Both the position numbers and the translations under genes were made by a program. The notes under the pieces were generated by a model. It had not been told where the DNA came from, made no database searches, and was given only the letters and a program-made list of their open reading frames with translations. From contig NZ_CP046453.1 of the NCBI RefSeq assembly GCF_009734405.1, positions 1,550,001 to 1,614,000 of the forward strand: a stretch of DNA of 64,000 nt, in the 5' to 3' direction. Position 1 is the first letter of the stretch. Every line of letters starts with the position of its first letter. Of this stretch, positions 27,092 through 36,335 are shown in pieces. Origin of the DNA: Corynebacterium comes (GTDB taxonomy: Bacteria > Actinomycetota > Actinomycetes > Mycobacteriales > Mycobacteriaceae).

Positions 27092-28330
27092 TCAGGCGGA
27101 CAGCTGCTTCGGCCGGTAGGTGGCGGGCAGGCCCTCCCGCCCGTAGGCCAACCGGCGGTGGGCCCATTCGACGGGACCGGGCCAGTCCAGGAGATCCCAC
27201 GCCAGGGCCCACATCAGCGTGATGAACCAGACGACCAGGGCGATGCCCATCTGCCCCAGAATTCCGGCGGTGGGCCCCCAGTTGAGGGTGAAGGGCTGGG
27301 TGATCAGGAGGAAAAGCACCGACTGCAGGATGTAACCGCTCATGGAGCGTCGGCCCAGCGCCACGAAGGCCCGGGTGGCCGGAGTGATCTGCTCCTCGGT
27401 ACCACGGAAGATCAGTGCAATCAGTGCCAGGATGCCGGGGCCGGTGAGCATACCGACACCCGTGTTGAGCAGGCTCAGCGGCAGTTCCCACGCGGGCGGG
27501 AGCACTCCGATGGCGGCCAGACCCCACGGAAGGCCGACGAGCAGAACCACCACGCCGGCGACCGCGACCCAGGCGCGGAGGAGCGTGAGGTGGGAAGCGA
27601 CGTCGGCAAGCACCCCCTGACGGGCCCACACGAAGCCGATGATCATGACGGACAGAAGCGCCACCGCCGTCATGGGCATACCTGCGAGGGTGACGCCCAG
27701 GAACATGCCGTTGGTGGCGACGTACTCCAGGTAGGACTCCGTGGCGCCGAGACCGATGATGCTGCCGTCCATCACCATGAATTCCGGGAAGTAGAGGGCG
27801 ACCACGGACATCACCATGGAGTAGGCGATGGTGAGTCCGAGGAGGACGCACGCGATGATCATGAGGGTGCGGTCGCGGAACGAGATCATGGCGATGAGGA
27901 TCAGCGCGGTGAGCGAGTACTGCACGATGATGTCCCCGAAGAAGAGCAGCACCAGGTGTGCGACACCGAAGGCGCCGAGTAGGAGATAACGGCGCCACAG
28001 CATGAAGCGCGCCTTCTTCACCGGAAAACCACGGCGCCACAGGCTCAGGGTGATCAGGCCGACGCCGAACCCGAGGAGAGTGGTGAACATCGGCAGACCC
28101 CGGACGTGGACAAACATGGTGTGAAAGACCACGGCCAGGTTCTCCAGCCAGGTACCTGTGCCGTAGACGCCACCGAAGTCACTGGCGTAGTCGGCGTTCT
28201 GGGCGAAAGCCCAGGCGGTGGGGATGTTCGCCAGGGCGATGCCCAGCAGCGCCAGGCCACGGGCGACGTCAGGTGCGATGTATCTGCTGGACTGGGCGCT
28301 GTGGGTACGCGACGCCAGCACTGACGTCAT
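27092..28330 (-). CDS. DUF418-domain membrane protein
   Basis: A 412-residue polytopic membrane protein of the YeiB/DUF418 family (function unknown, acyltransferase-3-like topology). The family N-terminus DVARGLALLGIALANIPT is clear. About ten hydrophobic helices follow, and the last third contains the conserved DUF418 segment around ALGRRSMSGYILQSVLFLLIT. The ATG at 28330 overlaps the stop of the upstream DUF4190 gene in ATGA, so the two are translationally coupled. It converges on sigA. Confidence 0.82.
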   Translation of the reverse strand: MTSVLASRTHSAQSSRYIAPDVARGLALLGIALANIPTAWAFAQNADYASDFGGVYGTGTWLENLAVVFHTMFVHVRGLPMFTTLLGFGVGLITLSLWRRGFPVKKARFMLWRRYLLLGAFGVAHLVLLFFGDIIVQYSLTALILIAMISFRDRTLMIIACVLLGLTIAYSMVMSVVALYFPEFMVMDGSIIGLGATESYLEYVATNGMFLGVTLAGMPMTAVALLSVMIIGFVWARQGVLADVASHLTLLRAWVAVAGVVVLLVGLPWGLAAIGVLPPAWELPLSLLNTGVGMLTGPGILALIALIFRGTEEQITPATRAFVALGRRSMSGYILQSVLFLLITQPFTLNWGPTAGILGQMGIALVVWFITLMWALAWDLLDWPGPVEWAHRRLAYGREGLPATYRPKQLSA

Positions 28331-28845
28331 GGGTTGGTCCACTCGCTGAGGGCATCCTCGACACATATGCGCTGCGAGTCCGGATCGGTCAGGCCCGCGC
28401 ACTCACTGATGCCTGACTGGGTGACCACCGCCGTGACCACGGCCCAGAACACGATGGACAGGATGATTCCCACCGCAGACAGGACCAGACCGGTGACGGA
28501 CATGGCGGTACGGCGACCCGGGCCGTTGATCCTCCGGCCGCGCACAATGGCGATGATCGCCACGATGAGGCCGATGCCGCCGGCGATGAACGCCAGGCCC
28601 GTGAGAATCAGGCTGAGGCCCATGACGAGGGCCAGGATGCCCAGGCCCAGTGCCCAGGGGGCAACGCGGTTGCGTTCCTCCTCCATCGCCCAGGATGAGC
28701 CGACACCGGCGTAACCGGTCGCCCCGGTGGAACCAGAGGGGGTGACGCCATAGGAGGGGGTCTGACCGGCCAGAGGTTCCGGGGAGCCCGTGGGGTACTG
28801 GTAGGCACCATAGTCTGGCTGCTGAGGGTCGTTGGGGGTGGTCAT
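28327..28845 (-). CDS. DUF4190-type small membrane protein
   Basis: A 172-residue protein with a Pro/Gly/Tyr-rich cytosolic N-terminus (residues 1-58). A hydrophobic block follows (ALGLGILALVMGLSLILTGLAFIAGGIGLIVAIIAIV), then a basic RGRRINGPGRRTA hinge and a further helix (GLVLSAVGIILSIVFWAVVTAVV). The repeated membrane hairpin is typical of DUF4190 proteins. The C-terminus has two cysteines (SECAGLTDPDSQRICVED) that could form a disulfide outside. AAAAGGTGA precedes the ATG. It is coupled to the DUF418 gene. Function unknown. Confidence 0.7.
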   Translation of the reverse strand: MTTPNDPQQPDYGAYQYPTGSPEPLAGQTPSYGVTPSGSTGATGYAGVGSSWAMEEERNRVAPWALGLGILALVMGLSLILTGLAFIAGGIGLIVAIIAIVRGRRINGPGRRTAMSVTGLVLSAVGIILSIVFWAVVTAVVTQSGISECAGLTDPDSQRICVEDALSEWTNP

Positions 28846-28963
28846 GATGCTTCACCTTTTCCGTGCCGGAGAGATCGTCCCCCAACACTAACCGCAGTAC
28901 CCCTGATTACCGGGCAGAAGCAGGGAAATCCGGTTGACATGGGGGAAACCCCGCCACCCTCGC

Positions 28964-30694
28964 CTACCAGCGACGCAGGTAGGCGATGCGGTCGCGGAGC
29001 TGCTCCGCGGAGCACAGGGCGGTGGGCGGCCCGCCACAGGCGTTGCGCGCCTCGGTGTGGATCGCACCGTGGGGCCGCTTGGTGCGCCCGGCGGTGATGG
29101 AGACGATGGCGTTGAGCTCCTTGCGCAGCTGGGGGATCTCATCGCTGGCGACACGGTCGGCGGCGGCCCGGTTGCCGGCGGACCTGCGTGCCTCGGCGTC
29201 GGCGCGGGCGATGTCCGCCCGGCGTTGCTCCGCCGCATCCCTCGCATCCAACTGCTCCTCCTGCCGCTGACGCAGCAGGGCCTTCATCTGGTCGGCGTCG
29301 AGAAGCCCGGGCAGGCCGAGGTAATCGGCCTCCTCGTCGGAGCCGGTGAAGGTGGCGGTGCCGTAGGTGGAGCCGTCATAGATCAGCGAGTCGAGCTCGG
29401 CGTCGGCGCCGAGCGACTCGTAGGCGGGATCCTCGTCCTTCTCGTTCTGCTCCCGGTTGGCCTCGGCGAGGGCCTCGTCGTCCCAGCCCTCCTTGGGGCG
29501 GTCGGGCTTGCCCAGGACGTGGTCACGCGAGGTCTCGAGCTTCTCGGCGAGTTCCAGGAGAACCGGCACGGAGGGCAGGAAGACCGACGCCGTTTCGCCG
29601 GGCATGCGCGAGCGCACGAATCGGCCGATGGCCTGGGCGAAGAACAGCGGCGTGGAGGCCGAGGTGGCGTAGACGCCGACGGCCAGACGGGGAACGTCGA
29701 CGCCTTCGGAGACCATGCGGACCGCGACCATCCACTCATCCGTCGAGGCCGCGAACTCCTCGATGCGCTCGGAGGAGCCGGGCTCGTCGGAGAGGATGAC
29801 GGCGACGGGTGTGGAGGAGAGCTTCTCCAGGATCCGTGCGTAGGCACGCGCAGTCTTCGTGTCCGTGGCGATGACCAGGCCGCCGGCGTCAGGCATGTTC
29901 TTGCGCAGCTGGAGCAAACGGGTGTGTGCGGCCTGCAGGACGGCTGGAATCCAGTCGCCACCGGGATCGAGCGCCGTCTTCCAGGCGCGGGCCGTCTGCT
30001 CGGCGTTGAGGGGTTCGCCGAGTCGGGCCGCGTACTCCTCGCCCGCGGAGGTACGCCAGCGGGCCTCGCCGGAGTAGGCGAGGAAGACGACGGGGCGGAC
30101 GACGCCGTCGGCAAGCGCCTCGGAGTAGCCGTACGTGTGGTCGGCGCGGGACACCAGATGGCCCTCGCCGTCCTCCTCGTAGCGCACGAAGGGAATCTGG
30201 GAATCGTCCGAACGGAAGGGGGTACCGGTCAGCGACAGGCGGTGTTCGGCGTCGGAGTAGGCCTGGCGGATGCCGTCGCCCCAGCTCTTGGCGTCGCCGC
30301 CGTGGTGGATCTCGTCGAGGATCACCAGCGAGCGCTTCGACGTGGTCACGGCGTGATGCTTGTAGGGGTGCATCGACACCTGGGCGTAGGTGACCACCAC
30401 GCCGTCGTAGGCGGGGTTGATCACCGAGGCGTTGCTGAAGTGCGGGTCCAGCGACAGTCCCACGCGCGCCGCGGCGTGGGACCACTGGATCTTCAGGTGC
30501 TCGGTGGGCACGACGACGATGATCCGGTCCACCACGCGCGATGATTTCAACTCGGTGGCCACGCGCAGCGCATAGGTGGTCTTACCGGCGCCCGGGGTCG
30601 CGACCGCCAGGAAATCCTTCGGCTTCTGGAGCAGGAACTTCGTCAGCGCCGCCCGCTGCCAGGCGCGGAGCTGCCCCTTCCCTTCTCCACTCAC
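28964..30694 (-). CDS. superfamily 2 DEAD/DEAH-type helicase
   Basis: A 576-residue helicase. Motifs in order are the Q-like LRAWQRAALTKF, Walker A ATPGAGKTTYA, VVVPTEHLKIQW (Ia), LVILDEIHHGG (II, DEIH), SLTGTPFRSD (III), VRMVSEGVDVPRLAV (V) and QAIGRFVRSR (VI). The last 130 residues are charged and probably coiled-coil. The layout resembles the UvrB/XPB-like restriction-helicase branch; no nuclease domain is seen. The GTG at 30694 overlaps the DUF3039 stop as GTGA, which I prefer to an in-frame ATG 14 codons upstream inside DUF3039. Substrate unknown. Confidence 0.82.
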   Translation of the reverse strand: MSGEGKGQLRAWQRAALTKFLLQKPKDFLAVATPGAGKTTYALRVATELKSSRVVDRIIVVVPTEHLKIQWSHAAARVGLSLDPHFSNASVINPAYDGVVVTYAQVSMHPYKHHAVTTSKRSLVILDEIHHGGDAKSWGDGIRQAYSDAEHRLSLTGTPFRSDDSQIPFVRYEEDGEGHLVSRADHTYGYSEALADGVVRPVVFLAYSGEARWRTSAGEEYAARLGEPLNAEQTARAWKTALDPGGDWIPAVLQAAHTRLLQLRKNMPDAGGLVIATDTKTARAYARILEKLSSTPVAVILSDEPGSSERIEEFAASTDEWMVAVRMVSEGVDVPRLAVGVYATSASTPLFFAQAIGRFVRSRMPGETASVFLPSVPVLLELAEKLETSRDHVLGKPDRPKEGWDDEALAEANREQNEKDEDPAYESLGADAELDSLIYDGSTYGTATFTGSDEEADYLGLPGLLDADQMKALLRQRQEEQLDARDAAEQRRADIARADAEARRSAGNRAAADRVASDEIPQLRKELNAIVSITAGRTKRPHGAIHTEARNACGGPPTALCSAEQLRDRIAYLRRW

Positions 30695-30942
30695 TTCCGG
30701 CGCAGGCCCTTGTAGATCCGCTCGCAGTCGGGGCACACCGGCGATCCCGGCTTGGCCTGCTTGGTCACCGGGAAGGTCTCGCCGCAGAGGGCGACAACCA
30801 TGTTGCCGGTCACCGCGGACCCGACGATCTGGTCCTTCTTGACGTAGTGGAAGAACTTCGGGGTGCCGTCGTCGAGCTCCGTGTCTTCCCTGATGTCGGG
30901 GCGGTCAATGGTCTTCGTACTGGTTCTCACCTGATCCATCAT
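30691..30942 (-). CDS. DUF3039 family protein
   Basis: An 83-residue protein with the conserved core TIDRPDIREDTELDDGTPKFFHYVKKDQI, then VALCGETF and SPVCPDCERIYKGLRRK, whose Cys and CxxC suggest a zinc site. Actinobacteria-specific family of unknown function. ATG codons at 30942 and 30939 are adjacent; either may be used. The 3' end overlaps the helicase start by four bases, so it heads a two-gene unit. It is divergent from the DUF3099 gene with 45 bases between. Confidence 0.8.
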   Translation of the reverse strand: MMDQVRTSTKTIDRPDIREDTELDDGTPKFFHYVKKDQIVGSAVTGNMVVALCGETFPVTKQAKPGSPVCPDCERIYKGLRRK

Positions 30943-30974
30943 GCCCCACCCCGACCATGAAAGGCACACAGGGC

Positions 30975-30987
30975 TATCTTGATCTGT
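30975..30987 (+). promoter_or_regulatory. -10 element of a probable leaderless promoter
   Basis: TATCTT (30975-30980) ends exactly 7 bases before the ATG at 30988 and there is no ribosome-binding site in between, so transcription would begin at the A of the start codon. No clear -35 box. Confidence 0.4.
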
Positions 30988-31524
30988 ATGGATCAGGACC
31001 CTTTCGACACGGTCGACGACGCCGGCACCGGTGACGGCGACGTGGCCGGTGATGGTGCCACGTCGCGGTCGGGGAAGAGGTCAGGGAAGAGGTTCCGGCT
31101 CTCCCGCCGTCGCGCGGAACTGATCACCGACGCCCGCCGCTCCCCCGCCGAGGATCTGCGCCGCCGCGAGCTCCTCTACTCTCTGCTGCAGGGGGCCCGT
31201 CTGCCCGCGTTACTGATCAGTGCGGGAAGCTACCTCTGGTTGGGCGACTGGATCATCTCCGGGCTGCTGTTCATCATCTCTGTGCCGCTGCCGTGGATCG
31301 CGGTGGTCATCGCCAACGGCAAGGGTGAGCGCCGCGACAAGCGGATGAGGAACGTGTACAAGCCGCAGGCCGCGCGGGAGTTCAACTCCCAGCTGGCCGC
31401 GGAGGCCGCCCGGCGCGCTCAGCTGGCGTCCGGCGACCAGCATGCTCTCCCCTCTGCCGGGGAAGAGCATGAGACCATCGACCACACCGACGATTCAGAC
31501 GAGACCCTGAAGGACGACAAGTGA
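30988..31524 (+). CDS. DUF3099 family membrane protein
   Basis: A 178-residue protein with an acidic N-terminus and a basic stretch (SGKRSGKRFRLSRRRAELITDARRSP). Two membrane helices follow (about LPALLISAGSYLWL and IISGLLFIISVPLPWIAVVIA) with the family segment RRDKRMRNVYKPQA just after them, then an acidic C-terminus. Function unknown; conserved in actinobacteria. Its TGA overlaps the GTG start of the methyltransferase gene as GTGA, so the two are coupled. Confidence 0.78.
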   Translation: MDQDPFDTVDDAGTGDGDVAGDGATSRSGKRSGKRFRLSRRRAELITDARRSPAEDLRRRELLYSLLQGARLPALLISAGSYLWLGDWIISGLLFIISVPLPWIAVVIANGKGERRDKRMRNVYKPQAAREFNSQLAAEAARRAQLASGDQHALPSAGEEHETIDHTDDSDETLKDDK

Positions 31525-33044
31525 CCCGTACTCCCCTGACTGTTCTCGCGCCCGAACTGACGGCGCTTTTCGACGCCGCCGGCCTGACCGCCGCCGGCGT
31601 CGCCGGCCACCTCGGCCCGGACTTCACCGAGGCGATGCACCGTGGTGAGCCCGCGGCGGTACGCTACGTGACCTCCGACGGTTCGACTCTCTCGCGGCTG
31701 ATCCGGGTGTTCATTCTCCGCGACGCCGTACCCGCCACCGAGCTCGCCGATCTGGTCGGCGCTTCGCTGACGACGCGTCTGCTGGATTCCGGGGCGGCCG
31801 TGTCCGACCTCCACGGGACGGTACGCATGGCGCTGGACATCCGCCCGCACGTGATCGTGGGCGTGAACCGGTGGGTGTTCTCTGACGCCGACGCCTCAAT
31901 GACCCCGCACGTACCCGGCCCCGACCACGTCCTGGGTGTGGGTGCGGCGAGTCTCTCGCTGCTGCAGTCCACTCCGGTGACCCCGGTGGGGTCCGCGCTG
32001 GATCTGGGGACCGGTTCCGGGGTGCAGGCGCTCGGACAGTTCGGCCTGGCCGAGTCCATCACCGCCACCGACGTCCATCCCCGGGCGCTGGATCTGGCGG
32101 AGGCCACCTTCGCGGGTGCGGATGCGCGGGTGGAGCTTCTCCAGGGTCCGTGGTTTGAGCCTGTCGCCGGCCGCACCTTCGACCGGATCGTGGCCAACCC
32201 GCCGTTCGTCGTCGGCCTGCCCGAGGTGGGGCACGTCTACCGCGATTCGGGTCTCAACCTCGACGGTGCCTCAGAGCTCGTGGTTTCCCAGGCTCCCGGG
32301 TACCTGGCGCCGGGTGGTACGGCACACCTGCTGGCCGCGTGGGTGCACACCCATGACCAGTCCTGGGCCCAGCGCGTGGCCTCCTGGCTGCCGGACCGGG
32401 GCGTGGCGGCGTGGGTCATCGAAAGGGACGTCGCCGATCCCGCCCATTACGTGGGTACCTGGCTCAGGGACGAGTCGATCGATCCCCGTTCACCGGAGGC
32501 CGCCGCCCGCACGGAGGCATGGCTGGCGCACTTCGCCGAGCACGGGGTCATCGGCATTGGTTTCGGTTTTGTGGCCATCCGCAACATCGGCGACGAGCCC
32601 TCCGACATCTTGGCCGAGTCCATGCCGCAGACCTTCAGCGATCCCCTGGGTCCGGAGGTCGAGGAGTACTTCGCCCGCACCGCCTGGCTGCGGGACCGCA
32701 GTGCCCAGGAGCTTGCCGACGCCACGTTCCTCACCCGCCCCGGCCTCGCCCGGGAGAACATCGCTGTGGCGGACAAGGACGCCGGCGTCGGTTTCGCGCC
32801 GGCGGCGCTGCGCCTGACGCGCACCGACGGTCCGCGCTGGTCCCATGACGTCGATGAGCATCTGGCCGCCGTCGTCTCGGGCCTGCACCCGCAGGGTCTC
32901 TCCCTCGCGGAGACGGTCGGGCTCTACGCCATGGCCAACGGGCTGGACGAGGATGAGCTGGTGCAGGCCGCGGTGCCGGCGGTCGTCGACCTCATCCGAC
33001 ACGGCCTGGTGCTGCCGGCCGAGCTGGCGGAGCTCGTGGAATGA
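31521..33044 (+). CDS. SAM-dependent methyltransferase, NPPF type
   Basis: A 507-residue protein. An N-terminal region of about 150 residues precedes a methyltransferase core with [16 protein letters not shown] (SAM loop, around residue 160), [16 protein letters not shown] and [16 protein letters not shown]. The NPPF tetrapeptide is shared by N6-adenine and N5-glutamine methyltransferases, so the target could be rRNA, DNA or a protein glutamine. A C-terminal domain of about 170 residues is not recognised. It starts with GTG overlapping the upstream stop and ends overlapping dtd by ATGA. Confidence 0.75.
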   Translation: MTRTPLTVLAPELTALFDAAGLTAAGVAGHLGPDFTEAMHRGEPAAVRYVTSDGSTLSRLIRVFILRDAVPATELADLVGASLTTRLLDSGAAVSDLHGTVRMALDIRPHVIVGVNRWVFSDADASMTPHVPGPDHVLGVGAASLSLLQSTPVTPVGSALDLGTGSGVQALGQFGLAESITATDVHPRALDLAEATFAGADARVELLQGPWFEPVAGRTFDRIVANPPFVVGLPEVGHVYRDSGLNLDGASELVVSQAPGYLAPGGTAHLLAAWVHTHDQSWAQRVASWLPDRGVAAWVIERDVADPAHYVGTWLRDESIDPRSPEAAARTEAWLAHFAEHGVIGIGFGFVAIRNIGDEPSDILAESMPQTFSDPLGPEVEEYFARTAWLRDRSAQELADATFLTRPGLARENIAVADKDAGVGFAPAALRLTRTDGPRWSHDVDEHLAAVVSGLHPQGLSLAETVGLYAMANGLDEDELVQAAVPAVVDLIRHGLVLPAELAELVE

Positions 33045-33475
33045 AGGCAGTTCTGACCCGGGTGAGTTCGGCGTCGGTCACGGTGGGCGGCGACGTCGTC
33101 GGCGCCATCGACTGCCCTGACACGGGTGGGCTGCTGGCTTTGGTGGGCGTCGGCCGGGAGGACGCGCCTGAGGCGTGGGAGACGATGGTCCGCAAAATTG
33201 CGGAGCTCCGGATCCTTGACGGCGAGCTGGGCGTGGAGGAGGCCGGTGCGCCGGTGCTGCTGGTCAGCCAGTTCACCCTCCACGGGCGGACCGCCCGAGG
33301 TCGGCGTCCCAGCTGGTCCGATGCCGCGCCGGGTGAGGTTGCGGAGCCGGTGATCGCCAGGATTGCGGCCGGGCTGCGCGAACGGGGAATACGCGTCGAG
33401 GAAGGCGTGTTCGGGGCGATGATGCAGGTCGCGTCCGTGAATGAGGGGCCTTTCACGGTGCTGGTGGAGTGTTAG
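33041..33475 (+). CDS. dtd: D-aminoacyl-tRNA deacylase
   Basis: A 144-residue homodimeric enzyme that hydrolyses D-aminoacyl-tRNAs (and Gly-tRNA-Ala). Both signature loops are present: [10 protein letters not shown] (SQxTL) and [10 protein letters not shown] (NxGPxT) at the C-terminus. Length matches the family. Translationally coupled to the methyltransferase by a 4-base overlap. It is a pleasing coincidence that a D-serine catabolic pair lies elsewhere in the window, but no direct link is implied. Confidence 0.94.
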   Translation: MKAVLTRVSSASVTVGGDVVGAIDCPDTGGLLALVGVGREDAPEAWETMVRKIAELRILDGELGVEEAGAPVLLVSQFTLHGRTARGRRPSWSDAAPGEVAEPVIARIAAGLRERGIRVEEGVFGAMMQVASVNEGPFTVLVEC

Positions 33476-33484
33476 AGAGCCGTC

Positions 33485-33514
33485 GGGAACAAAACCGGTC
33501 ACTGAGGCGTTGAA
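33485..33514 (+). promoter_or_regulatory. SigH-type promoter upstream of sigB
   Basis: GGGAACA (33485-33491) and CGTTGAA (33508-33514) are separated by 16 bases. This matches the established SigH promoter consensus of corynebacteria and mycobacteria (GGAA-type -35, GTT-type -10), and sigB is a known SigH target in those organisms. It lies 33 bases before the sigB start. Confidence 0.7.
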
Positions 33515-33533
33515 CACATAAGACTGGCGACAA

Positions 33534-33547
33534 TAGGAGGCCTCCTA
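33534..33547 (+). promoter_or_regulatory. palindrome containing the sigB ribosome-binding site
   Basis: TAGGAGGCCTCCTA is a perfect 14-bp palindrome directly before the sigB ATG (33548). Its left half is an optimal Shine-Dalgarno (AGGAGG). In RNA the site could pair with its own right half in a small hairpin or between two mRNAs, possibly limiting translation; a protein operator is also possible. Confidence 0.5.
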
Positions 33548-34537
<990 letters not shown>

Positions 34538-34576
34538 TTTTTCCCCTTCGGACCAGTCCGAGGAATCAGCCGCCCC

Positions 34577-34611
34577 GCCCTCCCCGTTCGCCGGGGAGGG
34601 CAGGTTTTTTT
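34577..34611 (+). terminator. sigB terminator
   Basis: GCCCTCCCCG (34577-34586) pairs with CGGGGAGGGC (34592-34601) over a 5-base loop and is followed by AGG and seven T, a textbook intrinsic terminator. Its T-run merges into the dtxR promoter region. Confidence 0.88.
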
Positions 34612-34628
34612 AGGGTAGGCTACTACCC
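34610..34628 (+). promoter_or_regulatory. DtxR-box-like inverted repeat in the dtxR promoter
   Basis: The first 13 bases, TTAGGGTAGGCTA, match 12 of 13 positions of the left part of the DtxR box consensus (TTAGGTTAGGCTAACCTAA). The right part diverges but keeps a perfect inverted repeat GGGTAG-GCTA-CTACCC (34613-34628). TAGGCT (34616-34621) inside it is a plausible -10 element. Autoregulation of dtxR is the natural hypothesis. Confidence 0.5.
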
Positions 34629-34663
34629 ATTGCCTGGACATACTGCAGAAAGGTTCTCCTGAC

Positions 34664-35344
34664 GTGAAGGACTTGGTCGACACCACAGAGATGTATCTGC
34701 GGACCATCTACGAGCTCGAGGAAGAGGGCATCGTCCCACTCCGGGCACGTATCGCCGAGCGGCTCGAGCAGTCTGGTCCGACCGTCAGCCAGACCGTCGC
34801 ACGCATGGAGCGCGACAACCTTGTCGTGGTGCGTCCGGACCGCAGCCTGGAGATGACCGCGGAGGGCCGCGAACTGGCCACCGCCGTCATGCGTAAGCAC
34901 CGCCTCGCCGAGCGTCTGCTCACCGACATCCTGGGGCTTGACATTCACCAGGTCCACGAGGAGGCATGCCGCTGGGAGCACGTGATGAGCGAGGCCGTGG
35001 AGCAGCGCGTCGTCGCTGTCCTCACGGATGCCTCCCGCTCCCCTTTCGGTAACCCGATCCCGGGCCTGACGGAACTCGGCGTCGCAGCTGACGCCACCGC
35101 CCACCACGGCATCCGTGCGGTCGATCTGCCGACGGGCTTTCCCGTGGACGCACGGATCGTGCAGATCAACGAGATCCTGCAGGTGGACGCTCCGCAGTTC
35201 GCGGCTCTCCATGACGCAGGCATCACCGTCGGCGCCACCGTCACCGTCACCAACGACAACGGCACCGTCACCCTCAGTACGGGCGCCGCTGAGGTGGAGC
35301 TCGACCCCGATCTGGCCCATGCGATCCGTGTGGAGAAGGTGTAA
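34664..35344 (+). CDS. dtxR: iron-dependent transcriptional regulator DtxR
   Basis: A 226-residue regulator that, loaded with Fe(II), represses siderophore, heme-uptake and other iron genes. It is very close to the C. diphtheriae protein: [20 protein letters not shown], the recognition helix [16 protein letters not shown], and the metal-binding and dimer region [15 protein letters not shown] and [12 protein letters not shown], which retains Cys102, Glu105 and His106. A C-terminal SH3-like domain follows. Starts with GTG. It lies downstream of sigB and 6 bases before galE, the order known from corynebacteria. Confidence 0.96.
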   Translation: MKDLVDTTEMYLRTIYELEEEGIVPLRARIAERLEQSGPTVSQTVARMERDNLVVVRPDRSLEMTAEGRELATAVMRKHRLAERLLTDILGLDIHQVHEEACRWEHVMSEAVEQRVVAVLTDASRSPFGNPIPGLTELGVAADATAHHGIRAVDLPTGFPVDARIVQINEILQVDAPQFAALHDAGITVGATVTVTNDNGTVTLSTGAAEVELDPDLAHAIRVEKV

Positions 35345-35350
35345 CTGCAG

Positions 35351-36334
35351 ATGAAGCTTCTGGTCACCGGCGGAGCCGGTTATGTGGGTAGCGTCTGTGC
35401 GCAGGTCCTCGTCGAGGCCGGCCATGACGTCGTGATCGTGGACAACTTCTCCACCGGCAACCGCGAGGCCGTGCCCACCGGGGCCCGCCTGGTTGAGGGG
35501 GATGTCCGCGACGTGGCCGATGAGGTGCTCGCAGAGGGTGGCTTTGACGGGGTCATCCACTTCGCCGCCCGCTCGCTCGTGGGCGAGTCCATGGTCAAGC
35601 CCGAGGAGTACTGGCAGCACAACGTGGTGACCACCCTGGTGCTTCTTGACGCCATGCGGGCCCACGCCGTCACCAACCTCGTGTTCTCCTCCACCGCCGC
35701 CACCTACGGCGAGCCGGATCAGGTCCCCATCACCGAGGACATGCCCACCTCGCCGACCAACCCCTACGGTGCGACGAAGCTGGCGATCGACCACGCGATC
35801 ACCTCTTATGCCCAGGCCCACGGGCTGGGCGCCACGAGCCTGCGCTACTTCAACGTCGCGGGCGCGTACGGGGCGATCGGCGAGAACCGGGAGGTCGAGA
35901 CCCACCTCATTCCCCTGGTCCTGCAGGTGGCGCTCGGCCACCGCGAGAAGATCTTCATGTTCGGCGACGACTGGCCCACCCCGGACGGCACCCCGGTGCG
36001 CGACTACATCCACATCCGGGACCTGGCCGACGCTCACGTCCTGGCACTGGAGTCCAACCGGCCGGGCACGCACCGGATCTACAACCTGGGCTCGGGCGAC
36101 GGTTACTCCGTCAGGCAGGTGATCGAGATGTGCCGGAAGGTCACCGGTCACCCCATCCCGGCGGAGGTGGCGCCGCGGCGTGCCGGCGACCCGGCCGTGC
36201 TCATCGCCTCCTCGGAGAAGATCCAGGCGGAACTCGGGTGGAACCCCACCCGGACGGACCTGGAGACCATCGTCACCGACGCCTGGGCCTTCACCAGCCG
36301 CCTGGGCGACAGGGCCTGGTCCGCGAAGCGCTGA
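35351..36334 (+). CDS. galE: UDP-glucose 4-epimerase
   Basis: A 327-residue short-chain dehydrogenase/reductase family enzyme that interconverts UDP-glucose and UDP-galactose, supplying galactan for the arabinogalactan of the cell wall. The NAD-binding loop [14 protein letters not shown] is at the N-terminus, the catalytic STAATYGE serine/threonine and YGATK tyrosine-lysine are in place, and [10 protein letters not shown] and [13 protein letters not shown] follow. It starts 6 bases after dtxR and is almost certainly in the same transcript. It ends one base short of the convergent DUF4192 stop codon. Confidence 0.93.
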   Translation: MKLLVTGGAGYVGSVCAQVLVEAGHDVVIVDNFSTGNREAVPTGARLVEGDVRDVADEVLAEGGFDGVIHFAARSLVGESMVKPEEYWQHNVVTTLVLLDAMRAHAVTNLVFSSTAATYGEPDQVPITEDMPTSPTNPYGATKLAIDHAITSYAQAHGLGATSLRYFNVAGAYGAIGENREVETHLIPLVLQVALGHREKIFMFGDDWPTPDGTPVRDYIHIRDLADAHVLALESNRPGTHRIYNLGSGDGYSVRQVIEMCRKVTGHPIPAEVAPRRAGDPAVLIASSEKIQAELGWNPTRTDLETIVTDAWAFTSRLGDRAWSAKR

Positions 36335-36335
36335 G

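Noticed and set aside
28933..28938. TTGACA as a plus-strand -35 box
   Set aside because: No gene follows on the plus strand and no -10 at the proper distance; it lies downstream of the minus-strand DUF4190 promoter region.
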